Positions 8,270 to 16,767 of a DNA stretch of 39,897 nucleotides are shown here, one piece after another (positions within the stretch are counted from its first letter, which is position 1; every line of letters starts with the position of its first letter). Origin of the DNA: Pseudomonas helleri (GTDB taxonomy: Bacteria; Pseudomonadota; Gammaproteobacteria; Pseudomonadales; Pseudomonadaceae); NCBI RefSeq assembly GCF_009600315.1, contig NZ_WIWC01000047.1, positions 1 through 39,897 of the forward strand. The letters run 5' to 3'. A model generated the notes under the pieces. It searched no databases and had not been told where the DNA came from. It worked only from the letters and a program-made list of their open reading frames with translations. Both the position numbers and the translations under genes were made by a program.

Positions 8270-9292
8270 ATGTCGCGCACGATCCGTTTTCACAAGTTTG
8301 GTCCGGCCGAGGTGCTCCAGTGCGAAGAGCACGAAGTCGCTGCGCCTGCGCCTGGCGAAGTGCAGGTGCGTGTCGAGGCGATTGGTATCAGTTGGTATGA
8401 CGTGCTTTGGCGGCAAAACCTGGCCCCGAGCCCTGCACGTTTGCCAGCCGGTATCGGCCATGAGATGGCCGGTATTGTGACCGCCGTCGGGGCAGGGGTG
8501 GACGATCTTGCTGTTGGCGACAAAGTGGCCAGCTTTCCCGGTCAGAGTGCCAACGATTACCCAACTTATGGCGAACTGATCGTCATGCCGCGTTCCACGC
8601 TGACGCGCTACCCCGACGTATTGACGCCCGTAGAAGCCAGCGTGCATTACACGCCGCTGCTGATCGCTTATTTCGCGTATGTCGATCTGGCGCGGGTCAA
8701 GGCCGGGCAAACCGTGCTGATTACCGATGCCAGCCACTGTTCCGGCCCTTCATTCGTGCAGTTGGGCAAGGCACTGGGGGTCAACGTTATTGCGGCCACC
8801 AAAAATGCAGAAGAGCGCGAATACCTGCTCAAACTCGGGGCTGACAAGGTGATCGTCACCGAGGAGCAAGACCTGTTACTGGAGATCAACAAGATCACAA
8901 ACGACAAAGGCGTCGATGTGGTCATGGATGGCCTCGGTGGCCCTCAGATGTCGGTGCTGGGTGATGTGCTGGCGCCCCGTGGCAGCCTTGTGCTGTATGG
9001 GCTGCAAGGGGGTAATCACACACCCTTTCCGGCTTGCGCAGCGTTTCAGAAGAACATTCAGTTCTTTGTGCACTGCATTGGTAATTTCACCGGCAAGCCG
9101 GAACTGGGCATCACTCAGGATCAGCAAGCCATGCAGCGGGCCCTGCGCGAAATCAACCAGCTAACGGCTGACCGGGTGCTGTTGCCTCTGGAGGTCAAAG
9201 TCTTTCCGTTTGAAGCTTTTGTAGACGCGCATCGCTACATGGATGATTGCCCTTGTCGCGGTCGGGTTGCGTTGCAATTGCTCGCCAACTGA
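8270..9292 (+). CDS. Zinc-independent quinone oxidoreductase / MDR-family dehydrogenase
   Basis: This is a medium-chain dehydrogenase/reductase of 340 residues. The N-terminal GroES-like part (about 1-125) includes GIGHEMAGIVTAVGAGV and VGDKV. The nucleotide-binding Rossmann part starts near 150 (AGQTVLITDASHCSGPSF), and DVVMDGLGGPQMSVLG and FVDAHRYMD follow. The pattern is closer to NADPH quinone reductases than to zinc alcohol dehydrogenases, because the structural zinc cysteine cluster is absent. ATG 8270 was chosen over the open frame at 8237 because AAGGCGAGG precedes it at good spacing. It is monocistronic, followed by a strong hairpin, and probably controlled by the divergent LysR protein. 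Substrate unknown. Confidence 0.9.
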   Translation: MSRTIRFHKFGPAEVLQCEEHEVAAPAPGEVQVRVEAIGISWYDVLWRQNLAPSPARLPAGIGHEMAGIVTAVGAGVDDLAVGDKVASFPGQSANDYPTYGELIVMPRSTLTRYPDVLTPVEASVHYTPLLIAYFAYVDLARVKAGQTVLITDASHCSGPSFVQLGKALGVNVIAATKNAEEREYLLKLGADKVIVTEEQDLLLEINKITNDKGVDVVMDGLGGPQMSVLGDVLAPRGSLVLYGLQGGNHTPFPACAAFQKNIQFFVHCIGNFTGKPELGITQDQQAMQRALREINQLTADRVLLPLEVKVFPFEAFVDAHRYMDDCPCRGRVALQLLAN

Positions 9293-9599
9293 AACTCGCC
9301 ATCACGCTCTCCAAAAAAACGCCTTTGAACCCTGAGTTCGAGGGCGTTTGTGTATGTAGACCCTGCGGAAAAAATTGATATTTACGGCCGCACATCCCTC
9401 AGCCACATCTCGTATTCAGCTATTTTCATATTCGAATGGATAATTAAAAATATGGTTGGCATCCATTTGATGTTGTTTTTTGTAGGGTAATTCCTCTGCG
9501 GATGTGCGGTCTATCTGTAACGGATTGAAACCTCAAGTTAAGTGTGGGCGTCCCGGATGCAGCTGCTGATAATAAAGCGCTCACATGGAGGGATGCCCT
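9293..9599. other. Intergenic region between oxidoreductase and unknown gene
   Basis: Apart from the terminator at 9317-9349, this 307-base stretch holds an AT-rich segment (about 9410-9485, including TATTTTCATATTCGAATGG) that is unlike its surroundings and could carry the promoter of the following gene. No clear paired -35/-10 set stands out. A strong GGAGGG at 9588-9593 serves the start at 9600. Confidence 0.4.
9317..9349 (+). terminator. Rho-independent terminator after the oxidoreductase
   Basis: Bases 9317-9330 pair with 9336-9349 in a 14-bp stem (two G-U pairs in RNA) around a 5-base loop. A seven-A run overlaps the left base of the stem, so the structure is a good terminator on the opposite strand. 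The downstream tail on the + strand is only moderately U-rich. It lies 24 bases after the stop. Confidence 0.75.
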
Positions 9600-10109
9600 A
9601 TGAACAATTTTCATGAACAAGCCATGAGCTTTGTTTATCAGCAAGTGCTGCACCGGTTACAGGGGTTTCTGGAACGTACTGAGCGCATTGCCTTGCAACT
9701 ATTGATTCAGCGTTTACAGGTAGCTGCCGGAGGCATGGAGCGACTCGCTCAGTTTCGGGTCATGGTTGTGCTTGAGGGGGGCAGGGAATGCGCTTATACA
9801 CTGGCTTTATTGCGTGCCGCTCAGTTGAGTATCGCGGGGCGCCATCCGGAGACCTTCATATTGCGCGTGGCCATCTTGCACCAGCCTCGTCTGACGCCAA
9901 GGGTGCTGGAGCGGATACAAGCTCAATGCGATGAGTTGTTCCTGTATGACGACCATCGCGTTGAGTTGTTGTCGGTCGACGACAATGGCGTTCGCAGGCT
10001 GGACAAACATCTGGTCGGTACCCGTAAACCTTCAGCAAGGGCCAGAATAATGATGCTGATGTCCGGCCATTTGACCCGAGGCGATGCGCGCGGCACTTTT
10101 TTATGCTGA
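9600..10109 (+). CDS. Unrecognised protein, N-terminal part of a probably split gene
   Basis: I do not recognise the family. The 169-residue product is mostly helical with hydrophobic beta-like stretches (FRVMVVLEGG and ETFILRVAILHQPRL), no signal peptide and no membrane helix. ATG 9600 is preceded by GGAGGG at 6 bases, the best ribosome site in the area. The frame ends GTFLC and stops just after a T6 run at about 10097-10102. The following frame, which overlaps by 26 bases, continues with FYADLLARAKLFSS. If the run had five Ts the two frames would read as one protein of about 480 residues. The break may be a mutation, a sequencing error or frameshifting. Confidence 0.6.
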   Translation: MNNFHEQAMSFVYQQVLHRLQGFLERTERIALQLLIQRLQVAAGGMERLAQFRVMVVLEGGRECAYTLALLRAAQLSIAGRHPETFILRVAILHQPRLTPRVLERIQAQCDELFLYDDHRVELLSVDDNGVRRLDKHLVGTRKPSARARIMMLMSGHLTRGDARGTFLC

Positions 10110-11046
10110 TTTATTGGCACGGGCAAAACTCTTCAGCAGTGCTGTTGAATGGGGGCAACCGGCAGATGCAATCATCGACCGGCGCCCGCCCACGCACTTG
10201 GGTACCTATATGGCCTGGATTCAGCGTGTGGCAAGCCAGCGGGGGCATGCCGGCCAGCCGGCTAATCGCGATGACCTGCAAGCCTCGGTCAGGTTGTGTT
10301 CCTTTCTCGACGACGACTACAAGGAGGTATTGTGCCTGCCGCCCAATGATCAGCCTTACAGGCCCCTTGCTGACGGTAAAAATATCACCGTGCTTAATAT
10401 CTTTGACTGCCTGTTCACGGACATAGACATGTTCAACTCAAGGTTACTCACCTACCTGAACGGCTCATTTGCACTCAATGATCTGGATATCGAAGAACCA
10501 CAAGTGGCGGTGGTCGTGTTGGCCGCTCATCTTCAGGGTTTGCGTGCAGCCTGCGAACAAAGCCTGACCTATAGCGCAGGTGTTGAATTGTATTGGCAGC
10601 AGGCGGTGACCCAATACCCCCCGAACGAACGCCTCAAAGGGCACCTCATCAAGCTGTTGGGGGCTGCGTTCAATACCCCGCGACGAATCGACAAATTACG
10701 CTTGATAACGGCCCAATACCTGGACGAACTGCACGGTGTCAGTGAAGTACAACTGAGCTGTTTTATGTACTCGCCCTTTATCAATGAAGGTCAGAACCTC
10801 GAGTTTTTTTTACGCAACTGTTACCCGGACAAACTGCAATTCATCAATGAGTACCATCAAATGATGATGGATAAGCCGCTGTCGACGCCGGTCGACGTGA
10901 CCTGGCTTGAGCAGATCAGTGGCTTGCCACTTAGCTCGCTTCAGGTGCTGTATCGCATGCAACACGTCAAGTTCCGGGAGGACAACTCCTTGATGACCTC
11001 TTTGTGGGCCAGCGATCCGCACAAACAGCCGTGGACATTGCCATAG
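10084..11046 (+). CDS. Unrecognised protein, C-terminal part of a probably split gene
   Basis: I do not recognise this 320-residue frame. It is a soluble, helix-rich sequence with no signal peptide and no catalytic motif that I can name; a FLDDDYKEVLCLPPNDQP stretch and aromatic-rich segments (FLRNCYPDKLQFINEYHQ) are visible. The only in-frame ATG near its start (10084) lies within the preceding gene and has GAGG just 2 bases upstream, too close for normal initiation. That, and the good fit of its first residues onto the upstream frame, suggest it is the second half of the gene starting at 9600. A short hairpin follows at 11101-11127 before the next gene. Confidence 0.6.
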   Translation: MRAALFYADLLARAKLFSSAVEWGQPADAIIDRRPPTHLGTYMAWIQRVASQRGHAGQPANRDDLQASVRLCSFLDDDYKEVLCLPPNDQPYRPLADGKNITVLNIFDCLFTDIDMFNSRLLTYLNGSFALNDLDIEEPQVAVVVLAAHLQGLRAACEQSLTYSAGVELYWQQAVTQYPPNERLKGHLIKLLGAAFNTPRRIDKLRLITAQYLDELHGVSEVQLSCFMYSPFINEGQNLEFFLRNCYPDKLQFINEYHQMMMDKPLSTPVDVTWLEQISGLPLSSLQVLYRMQHVKFREDNSLMTSLWASDPHKQPWTLP

Positions 11047-11100
11047 ACGGTTCACAGCATGACTGGGTGTCTGTCAGCCAGATTGGCGGGCACCACGAAA

Positions 11101-11127
11101 GGCAACCGCTCATCCCTTCGGGTTGCC
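11101..11127 (+). terminator. Weak hairpin between the unknown gene and the nuclease gene
   Basis: GGCAACC at 11101-11107 pairs with GGTTGCC at 11121-11127 around a 13-base loop. There is no U-tract, so it may be a structural hairpin rather than a terminator. Confidence 0.3.
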
Positions 11128-11193
11128 AGAGCGGGGAGCAAACTGCTATCTGTACGCATATCCAGTACCTAAAGTCAGTGGTTTGTTCTGCCT

Positions 11194-12846
11194 GTGATTT
11201 CCAATCCCCTTGAAGACCCCTTTTATTACCTGAAAAACTTTGATCATGTGCTCGGCTGGATTTGCGCGCGCTATGACGATGTATTAACGGTTGAAGAGCA
11301 GCAGTTCATCTGTGAATTTGGCCAGTTGCCCAGCGCATCACAAGCGCTATGGGTGCGGATGGTCATGCGCAAAGGTCAGCATTTTCGAGCCAGCAAGCTC
11401 AGTTACCCGGAGATTGGCGATACCTGCCAGGCAGCGGCGCCTCTGTTGGGTATGGGCTGGCTCACTGATCAGGCACCCCTCGCTCTGCCGGAGGTGTTCG
11501 AGGTGTTGAGCAAGCCCGAGATTCAGGCCCGGTTCAACCAGCACATCGTCCGGCCCAAGGCCAAAAAAGATCAGTGGCTGGAAGACCTGGTCCCTCAATT
11601 CCCTCAAGTTCAGAGCCTCAGTGAGTGGCATCCAACACTGGCGGAACGGCTATATAGCCTGAGCCATCGTGCAGTGTGCGATCGTCTGCGGCTGATGTTT
11701 TTTGGCAATCTGAGCCAGAGTTGGGCTGACCTTGTGCTGGCCGATCTGGGCCTTTTTACCTACGAGAAGGTTGCGTTCAGCCCGCAGTCACGGGCGCTGG
11801 CTTGCCGTGAAGATATTGAAGGTTATCTGCACCTGTACCGTTGCCGCGAGCAGTTTGAAGCCGGTGTCAACGTGATTGAGGTGCTGCCTCACGTACTCGG
11901 GTACAGCGTCCAAAATCCCTGGCTACAGCGACGTCGTGGGCGTTTGTTGTTCCAGTTCGGTCAGCACTGCGAGCGCGCGGGGGAGCTGACCCGGGCCCTG
12001 CAAATCTATCCACACAGTCGCCACCCTGAGGCGCGGGTGCGTACGATCAGGGTGCTGGAGCGGCTGGGCCAGACTGCAGAAGCGTTGGCCCTGGCAGAAG
12101 CGGCAGAGCAGGCGCCTGGCACGGATGCCGAGCATCAACAGCTGTTGCGCATGTTGCCGCGATTGCGGCGCACCCTTGGACTGACCGCTCGCGCAAAAGC
12201 CAAGCCGCGCAGCCATGATCGCCTCGATCTGGTATTGCCCCACGACGCCGCGCTATCGGTAGAGTGCAGGGTCGCTGGCCATCTGCACGGGCCTGAACAG
12301 CCGGTGCACTACGTCGAGAATACGCTGATCAATGGTTTGTTCGGCCTGTTGTGCTGGTCTGCGATCTTCGCGCCGCTGCCGGGTGCGTTTTTTCATCCCT
12401 ATCAGAGCGGCCCCGCTGACTTGCTGGATGAGGACTTTTACCTGCGCCGTGCCGAGCTGTTTGATGCCTGCCTGCAACAGCTTGAAGATGAACGCTACAA
12501 GGACACCATACGAGCGGCCTACGGGGCCAAATTTGGTATTCAGTCGCCTTTTGTCGCTTGGAGCTGTCTCAGTCAATCCCTGCTTGATGACGCATTGCAC
12601 TGCCTGCCGCCTGCTCATTTAAAGGTCTGGTTTAAGCGTTTGTTGCAGGACATAAAAGCCAACCGTACCGGCATGCCTGACCTGATCCAGTTTTGGCCAG
12701 CGCAAAAAACCTACCGCATGATTGAGGTCAAAGGCCCGGGTGATCGCCTGCAAGATAACCAGCTGCGCTGGTTGACGCTGTGCGAGCAACACCGCATGCC
12801 GGTGACCGTGTGTTACGTGCAGTGGCAGGAAGTGGCGGGCCCATGA
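11194..12846 (+). CDS. FAN1-type structure-specific nuclease with C-terminal VRR-NUC domain
   Basis: FAN1 proteins are 5'-flap and exonuclease enzymes that unhook DNA interstrand crosslinks. The 550-residue length and layout match the structurally studied Pseudomonas aeruginosa FAN1: an N-terminal DNA-binding part, a helical TPR-like part (about 230-330) and the VRR-NUC domain at the C-terminus. Catalytic residues are visible in GMPDLIQFWP (Asp496) and MIEVKGPGDRLQDNQLRWL (Glu511, Lys513, Gln523). The start is GTG 11194; no better ATG is near. Its last four bases overlap the ATG of the helicase gene, so the two are translationally coupled and probably act together. Confidence 0.9.
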   Translation: MISNPLEDPFYYLKNFDHVLGWICARYDDVLTVEEQQFICEFGQLPSASQALWVRMVMRKGQHFRASKLSYPEIGDTCQAAAPLLGMGWLTDQAPLALPEVFEVLSKPEIQARFNQHIVRPKAKKDQWLEDLVPQFPQVQSLSEWHPTLAERLYSLSHRAVCDRLRLMFFGNLSQSWADLVLADLGLFTYEKVAFSPQSRALACREDIEGYLHLYRCREQFEAGVNVIEVLPHVLGYSVQNPWLQRRRGRLLFQFGQHCERAGELTRALQIYPHSRHPEARVRTIRVLERLGQTAEALALAEAAEQAPGTDAEHQQLLRMLPRLRRTLGLTARAKAKPRSHDRLDLVLPHDAALSVECRVAGHLHGPEQPVHYVENTLINGLFGLLCWSAIFAPLPGAFFHPYQSGPADLLDEDFYLRRAELFDACLQQLEDERYKDTIRAAYGAKFGIQSPFVAWSCLSQSLLDDALHCLPPAHLKVWFKRLLQDIKANRTGMPDLIQFWPAQKTYRMIEVKGPGDRLQDNQLRWLTLCEQHRMPVTVCYVQWQEVAGP

Positions 12847-15095
12847 CCTATCGCATCGCAGTGCGCGCCTTGTGCGAATTCACGGCCAAGGCCGGTGATC
12901 TGGATTTGCGTTTTACGCCTTCGCCCACGGCGCAACAGGGCATTGCCGGGCATCGCACGGTCGCGTCACGGCGCAGCGCCGGGTATCAAGCCGAATTAAG
13001 CCTGCAAGGTGAATACGCCGGCGTGCAGGTACGGGGCAGGGCAGACGGCTATGACCCGCTGGGCAATGTGCTCGAAGAAGTGAAAACCTATCGCGGTGAC
13101 TTCAAGGCCATCCCGGCCAATCACCGTCAACTGCATTGGGCTCAGGCTCGGGTCTATGGCTGGCTGGTGTGCCAAAGCCTGCAATTACCCGAGGTAACTA
13201 TCGCGCTGGTGTATTTCGATATCGTCAGCGAACAGGAAACACGTCTTCAGGAAACCTGGACAGCTGCGCAGTTGCAGAATTTTTTCAACCAGCAATGCAC
13301 GCTTTTTGGGGCCTGGGCCGAACAGGAAGCGCAGCATCGCCAGGTGCGGGATGACGCGGCTCGCACGCTGGCATTTCCCCATGCGCAGTTTCGCACCGGC
13401 CAACGGGCGCTGGCTGAAGCGGTCTACAAGACCGCCAGTGGTGGCCGCTGCCTGATGGCGCAAGCCCCCACGGGGATAGGCAAAACCATTGGCACCTTGT
13501 TTCCGCTGCTCAAGGCCATGCCTGTCAAACAGTTGGACAAAGTGTTGTTCCTGACCGCCAAGACACCGGGGCGAAAGTTGGCCCTCGACTCGCTGCAAGT
13601 GCTTTATCCCCGCGGCACCGATGCGCCCTTGCGGGTTTTGGAACTGGTCGCGCGGGACAAGGCCTGCGAATACCCTGATAACGCCTGCAATGGCGATGCC
13701 TGCCCGTTGGCCAAAGGCTTTTATGACCGCTTGCCCGCCGCGCGACTGGCCGCGGTGGCGCAAGCCACGCTGAACCAGCTGACCATGCGCGAAGTCGCCC
13801 TCGCGCATCAGGTCTGCCCGTATTACTTGAGTCAGGAAATGGCACGCTGGGCAGATGTGATCATTGCCGATTACAACTATTACTTCGACTTTACGGCGTT
13901 GCTGTATGGGCTTGCCCAGGCCAATCAATGGCAGGTCGGAACATTGGTGGACGAAGCGCACAATCTGGTCGAGCGTGCCCGCCAGATGTACAGCGCTAGC
14001 CTCGATCAGCAAAGCCTCAACCGCGTTCGGCAAAATGCCCCGGCAGTCTTGGACAAGTCCTTCAAGCGCCTGAACCGGGAGTGGAATGCCCTGCACAAGG
14101 AGCAAATCGGGCCTTATCAGGTGCATTCACAGGTGCCAGCCAAATGGCTGAATGCCCTGAGCGCGTGTATCACCGCCATCGGTGACTACCTCAACGATCA
14201 TCCGCAAGGGCTTGCAGGCGATTTGCAAGGTTTCTACTTCGAAGCCCTGCAATTCAACCGTGTAGCGGAACTCTTTGACGAGCATTTCTTGTTTGATGTC
14301 AGCCTGCATGAGCACGGCAAACGTCGTCTGTCCCAGCTCAACCTGCGCAACATTGTGCCTGCGGCTTTTATCGGCCCACGGCTGGGCAGTGCGCACAGCA
14401 ATGTGCTGTTTTCGGCCACGTTGAGCCCGCGAACCTATTACGCCAACTTGCTGGGTTTACCGGCCGACACCGTGTGGATCGATGTCGAGTCACCGTTCAA
14501 GGCGCAGCAATTGGCAGTGCATGTGGTCAGTGAAATTTCGACGCGTTTTAACCATCGTGAGGCTTCGCTGGGCCCAATTGTGGAGCTGATTGCCCGTCAG
14601 TTTGCGGAGCGCGGCGGCAACTATCTGGCGTTTTTCAGCAGTTTTGACTACTTGCAGCAAGTCGCCCAACTGCTCGCCGAGCGTTATCCGCACATCCCGC
14701 AGTGGGTGCAATCACGGCGAATGGATGAGGCGGCGCGCCAAGGGTTTCTCGATCAATTCACCCACGCCAGTCAGGGTATTGGTTTTGCCGTATTGGGCGG
14801 CGCGTTTGGTGAAGGCATTGATCTGCCCGGCGCCCGGTTGATTGGCGCCTTCGTCGCGACCCTGGGACTGGCTCAATTGAACCCGGTCAATGAACAGATC
14901 AAACAGCGTATGGCAGCGCTGTTCGGCGCCGGTTATGACTACACCTACCTGTACCCGGGCGTGCAAAAAGTGGTGCAAGCAGCGGGACGGGTGATTCGCA
15001 CCCAGAGCGACCAAGGCACGTTGTTTTTGATCGACGACCGATTTGCCGAGCACAAGGTGCAGCAGTTATTGCCCAGTTGGTGGCAATTGGGTTGA
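12843..15095 (+). CDS. XPD/DinG-like Fe-S DNA helicase with N-terminal PD-(D/E)XK motif
   Basis: This 750-residue superfamily 2 helicase belongs to the Rad3/XPD/DinG group. Walker A is QAPTGIGKT at 207-215 and the Walker B box is VDEAHN at 369-374. The four iron-sulfur cysteines are C275, C282, C287 and C325. The C-terminal motif QAAGRVIRTQSDQG carries the arginine finger. Ahead of the helicase, GRADGYDPLG and EEVKTYR (Asp68, Glu79, Lys81) have the spacing of a PD-(D/E)XK nuclease core. This suggests a combined nuclease-helicase, a layout I know from bacterial COG1199 relatives. It starts with an ATGA overlap of the FAN1-like gene. The inferred role is unwinding of damaged DNA for the nuclease. 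Whether its own nuclease site is active is unknown. Confidence 0.9.
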   Translation: MTYRIAVRALCEFTAKAGDLDLRFTPSPTAQQGIAGHRTVASRRSAGYQAELSLQGEYAGVQVRGRADGYDPLGNVLEEVKTYRGDFKAIPANHRQLHWAQARVYGWLVCQSLQLPEVTIALVYFDIVSEQETRLQETWTAAQLQNFFNQQCTLFGAWAEQEAQHRQVRDDAARTLAFPHAQFRTGQRALAEAVYKTASGGRCLMAQAPTGIGKTIGTLFPLLKAMPVKQLDKVLFLTAKTPGRKLALDSLQVLYPRGTDAPLRVLELVARDKACEYPDNACNGDACPLAKGFYDRLPAARLAAVAQATLNQLTMREVALAHQVCPYYLSQEMARWADVIIADYNYYFDFTALLYGLAQANQWQVGTLVDEAHNLVERARQMYSASLDQQSLNRVRQNAPAVLDKSFKRLNREWNALHKEQIGPYQVHSQVPAKWLNALSACITAIGDYLNDHPQGLAGDLQGFYFEALQFNRVAELFDEHFLFDVSLHEHGKRRLSQLNLRNIVPAAFIGPRLGSAHSNVLFSATLSPRTYYANLLGLPADTVWIDVESPFKAQQLAVHVVSEISTRFNHREASLGPIVELIARQFAERGGNYLAFFSSFDYLQQVAQLLAERYPHIPQWVQSRRMDEAARQGFLDQFTHASQGIGFAVLGGAFGEGIDLPGARLIGAFVATLGLAQLNPVNEQIKQRMAALFGAGYDYTYLYPGVQKVVQAAGRVIRTQSDQGTLFLIDDRFAEHKVQQLLPSWWQLG

Positions 15096-15169
15096 ACCTG
15101 CGACCTTATGGCACACTGCGTCGTCCTTGACGCATGCAGCGTCTGTCATCAGCAGTGGAGTTTGCCTAT

Positions 15170-15565
15170 ATGAGCATCAAACGTTTCGGTACTGGCGCAG
15201 TCGGTGCAGGCGGTCAACCCTTACCTTTCGCCCGTGCAGTCGAGGCTGATGGCTGGTTGCACGTGTCGGGGCAAGTGGCGATGGAAAACGGTGAAATCAT
15301 CAACGGTGGCATCATCGAACAAACGCACAAAACCATGCAAAACCTGATCGCCATTCTCGAAGAAGCCGGCTATGGCCTCGAAGATGTGGTGCGCGCCGGT
15401 GTGTGGTTGCAGGACCCGCGCGACTTCTGGAGCTTCAACAAGGTATTTGCCTCGTACTTCAAAAGCGAACATGCTCCGGCGCGTGCCTGTGTGCAGGCCA
15501 TGATGATGGTCGATTGCAGGGTCGAAATTGACTGCATTGCTTACAAAGCCAAAGCGAGGACTTGA
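15170..15565 (+). CDS. RidA-family enamine/imine deaminase
   Basis: RidA proteins hydrolyse reactive enamine/imine intermediates released by PLP-dependent dehydratases. The 131-residue protein has Arg105 in APARACVQA and Glu120 in DCRVEIDCIA, the positions of the active-site residues of deaminating RidA members. ATG 15170 follows GTGGAG at 15155-15160; the longer frame from 15134 has no ribosome site. The next gene starts 2 bases after the stop and encodes a PLP enzyme of the D-serine dehydratase / D-threonine aldolase type. The two probably form a functional pair, with RidA clearing the enzyme's 2-aminoacrylate-like product. The small hairpin at 15117-15134 upstream lacks a U-tract. Confidence 0.92.
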   Translation: MSIKRFGTGAVGAGGQPLPFARAVEADGWLHVSGQVAMENGEIINGGIIEQTHKTMQNLIAILEEAGYGLEDVVRAGVWLQDPRDFWSFNKVFASYFKSEHAPARACVQAMMMVDCRVEIDCIAYKAKART

Positions 15566-15567
15566 GT

Positions 15568-16767
15568 GTGTCGATGATTTTGAAAGGTGCAGCTCCGCCG
15601 GGCGCGGCTCTGGTGCGCGACGTGAGTTTGCCTGCGCTGGTAATTCACCGGGACGCGCTGGAACACAACATTGCCTGGATGCAGGATTTCGTCACCCGCA
15701 GTGGTGCGGTACTGGCCCCACACGGCAAAACCAGCATGGCCCCGGCGCTGTTTCGCCGCCAGTTGGAGCAGGGCGCATGGGGGCTTACCCTGGCCACGGC
15801 GGTGCAGACCTGCACTGCGTATGCAGGGGGCGTACGCCGGGTATTGATGGCCAACCAACTCGTCGGCCGCGCCAACATGGCGTTGATTGCCGACCTGCAG
15901 GCCGACCCGTCATTCGAGTTTTACTGCATGGTCGACCACCCGGATAACGTCGCCGCTCTGGGTGCGTTTTTCGCGGAACGCGGTCAACGGCTCAACGTGA
16001 TGATTGAGTACGGTGTTGTCGGCGGCCGTTGTGGTTGCCGCACTGAAGATGAAGTGCTGGCATTGGCACAGGCGATCAAGGCACAGCCGGCGCTCGCCCT
16101 GTGTGGTATTGAAGGTTACGAAGGGGTTATCCACGGCGAACACGCGGTCAGCGGCATTCGTGACTTTGCCGCATCTCTGGTGCGACTGGCCCTGCAACTG
16201 CAACGTGAAGGCGCTTTTGCCCTCGACAAGCCGATCATCACGGCCTCGGGTTCAGCCTGGTACGACCTGATAGCCGAAGGGTTTGAAGCCGAAGCGGCCA
16301 GCGGGCGTTTTCTGAGTGTTCTGCGCCCTGGCAGCTATGTGGTTCACGATCACGGTATCTATAAAGAAGCTCAGTGTTGTGTGCTGGATCGGCGCAGCGA
16401 CCTGCACGAAGGGTTGCGCCCGGCGCTGGAAGTCTGGGCCCATGTGCAGTCGTTGCCTGAGCCGGGCTTTGCCGTGATTGCGTTGGGTAAACGCGACGTT
16501 GCCTACGATGCCGGATTGCCGATGCCGTTGAAACGCTATCGCGAAGGTGTGTTGCCTGCAGTGGGTGATGACGTCAGCGCGTGTCAGGTCACTGCGGTGA
16601 TGGATCAGCATGCGTTTATGACGGTGGCACCCGGCACTGAGTTGCGGGTGGGGGACATTATCAGCTTTGGCACTTCACACCCTTGCCTGACTTTCGATAA
16701 ATGGCGAACCGGTTGTGTGGTGGATGAGCAGTTCAATGTAGTTGAGGCGATAGACATTACCTTCTGA
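15568..16767 (+). CDS. PLP-dependent D-threonine aldolase / D-serine dehydratase family protein
   Basis: This is a fold-type III PLP enzyme with an alanine-racemase-like N-terminal barrel and a C-terminal metal-binding beta domain, 399 residues. The PLP lysine is Lys54 in APHGKTSMAP, and the zinc or metal ligands are His371 and Cys373 in SFGTSHPCLTF, diagnostic of this family. It could be a D-threonine aldolase, a D-serine dehydratase or another D-amino-acid deaminase. The RidA partner favours a dehydratase-type reaction. GTG 15568 was preferred because AAGCGAGGA ends 7 bases before it; TTG 15562 and ATG 15574 are alternatives. It is the last gene of this small operon, and a large nested inverted repeat follows. 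Confidence 0.88.
   Translation: MSMILKGAAPPGAALVRDVSLPALVIHRDALEHNIAWMQDFVTRSGAVLAPHGKTSMAPALFRRQLEQGAWGLTLATAVQTCTAYAGGVRRVLMANQLVGRANMALIADLQADPSFEFYCMVDHPDNVAALGAFFAERGQRLNVMIEYGVVGGRCGCRTEDEVLALAQAIKAQPALALCGIEGYEGVIHGEHAVSGIRDFAASLVRLALQLQREGAFALDKPIITASGSAWYDLIAEGFEAEAASGRFLSVLRPGSYVVHDHGIYKEAQCCVLDRRSDLHEGLRPALEVWAHVQSLPEPGFAVIALGKRDVAYDAGLPMPLKRYREGVLPAVGDDVSACQVTAVMDQHAFMTVAPGTELRVGDIISFGTSHPCLTFDKWRTGCVVDEQFNVVEAIDITF

Noticed and set aside
13185..14126. Long - strand frame opposite the helicase gene (313 codons)
   Set aside because: Shadow of a clear helicase gene with conserved Walker and Fe-S motifs on the + strand.
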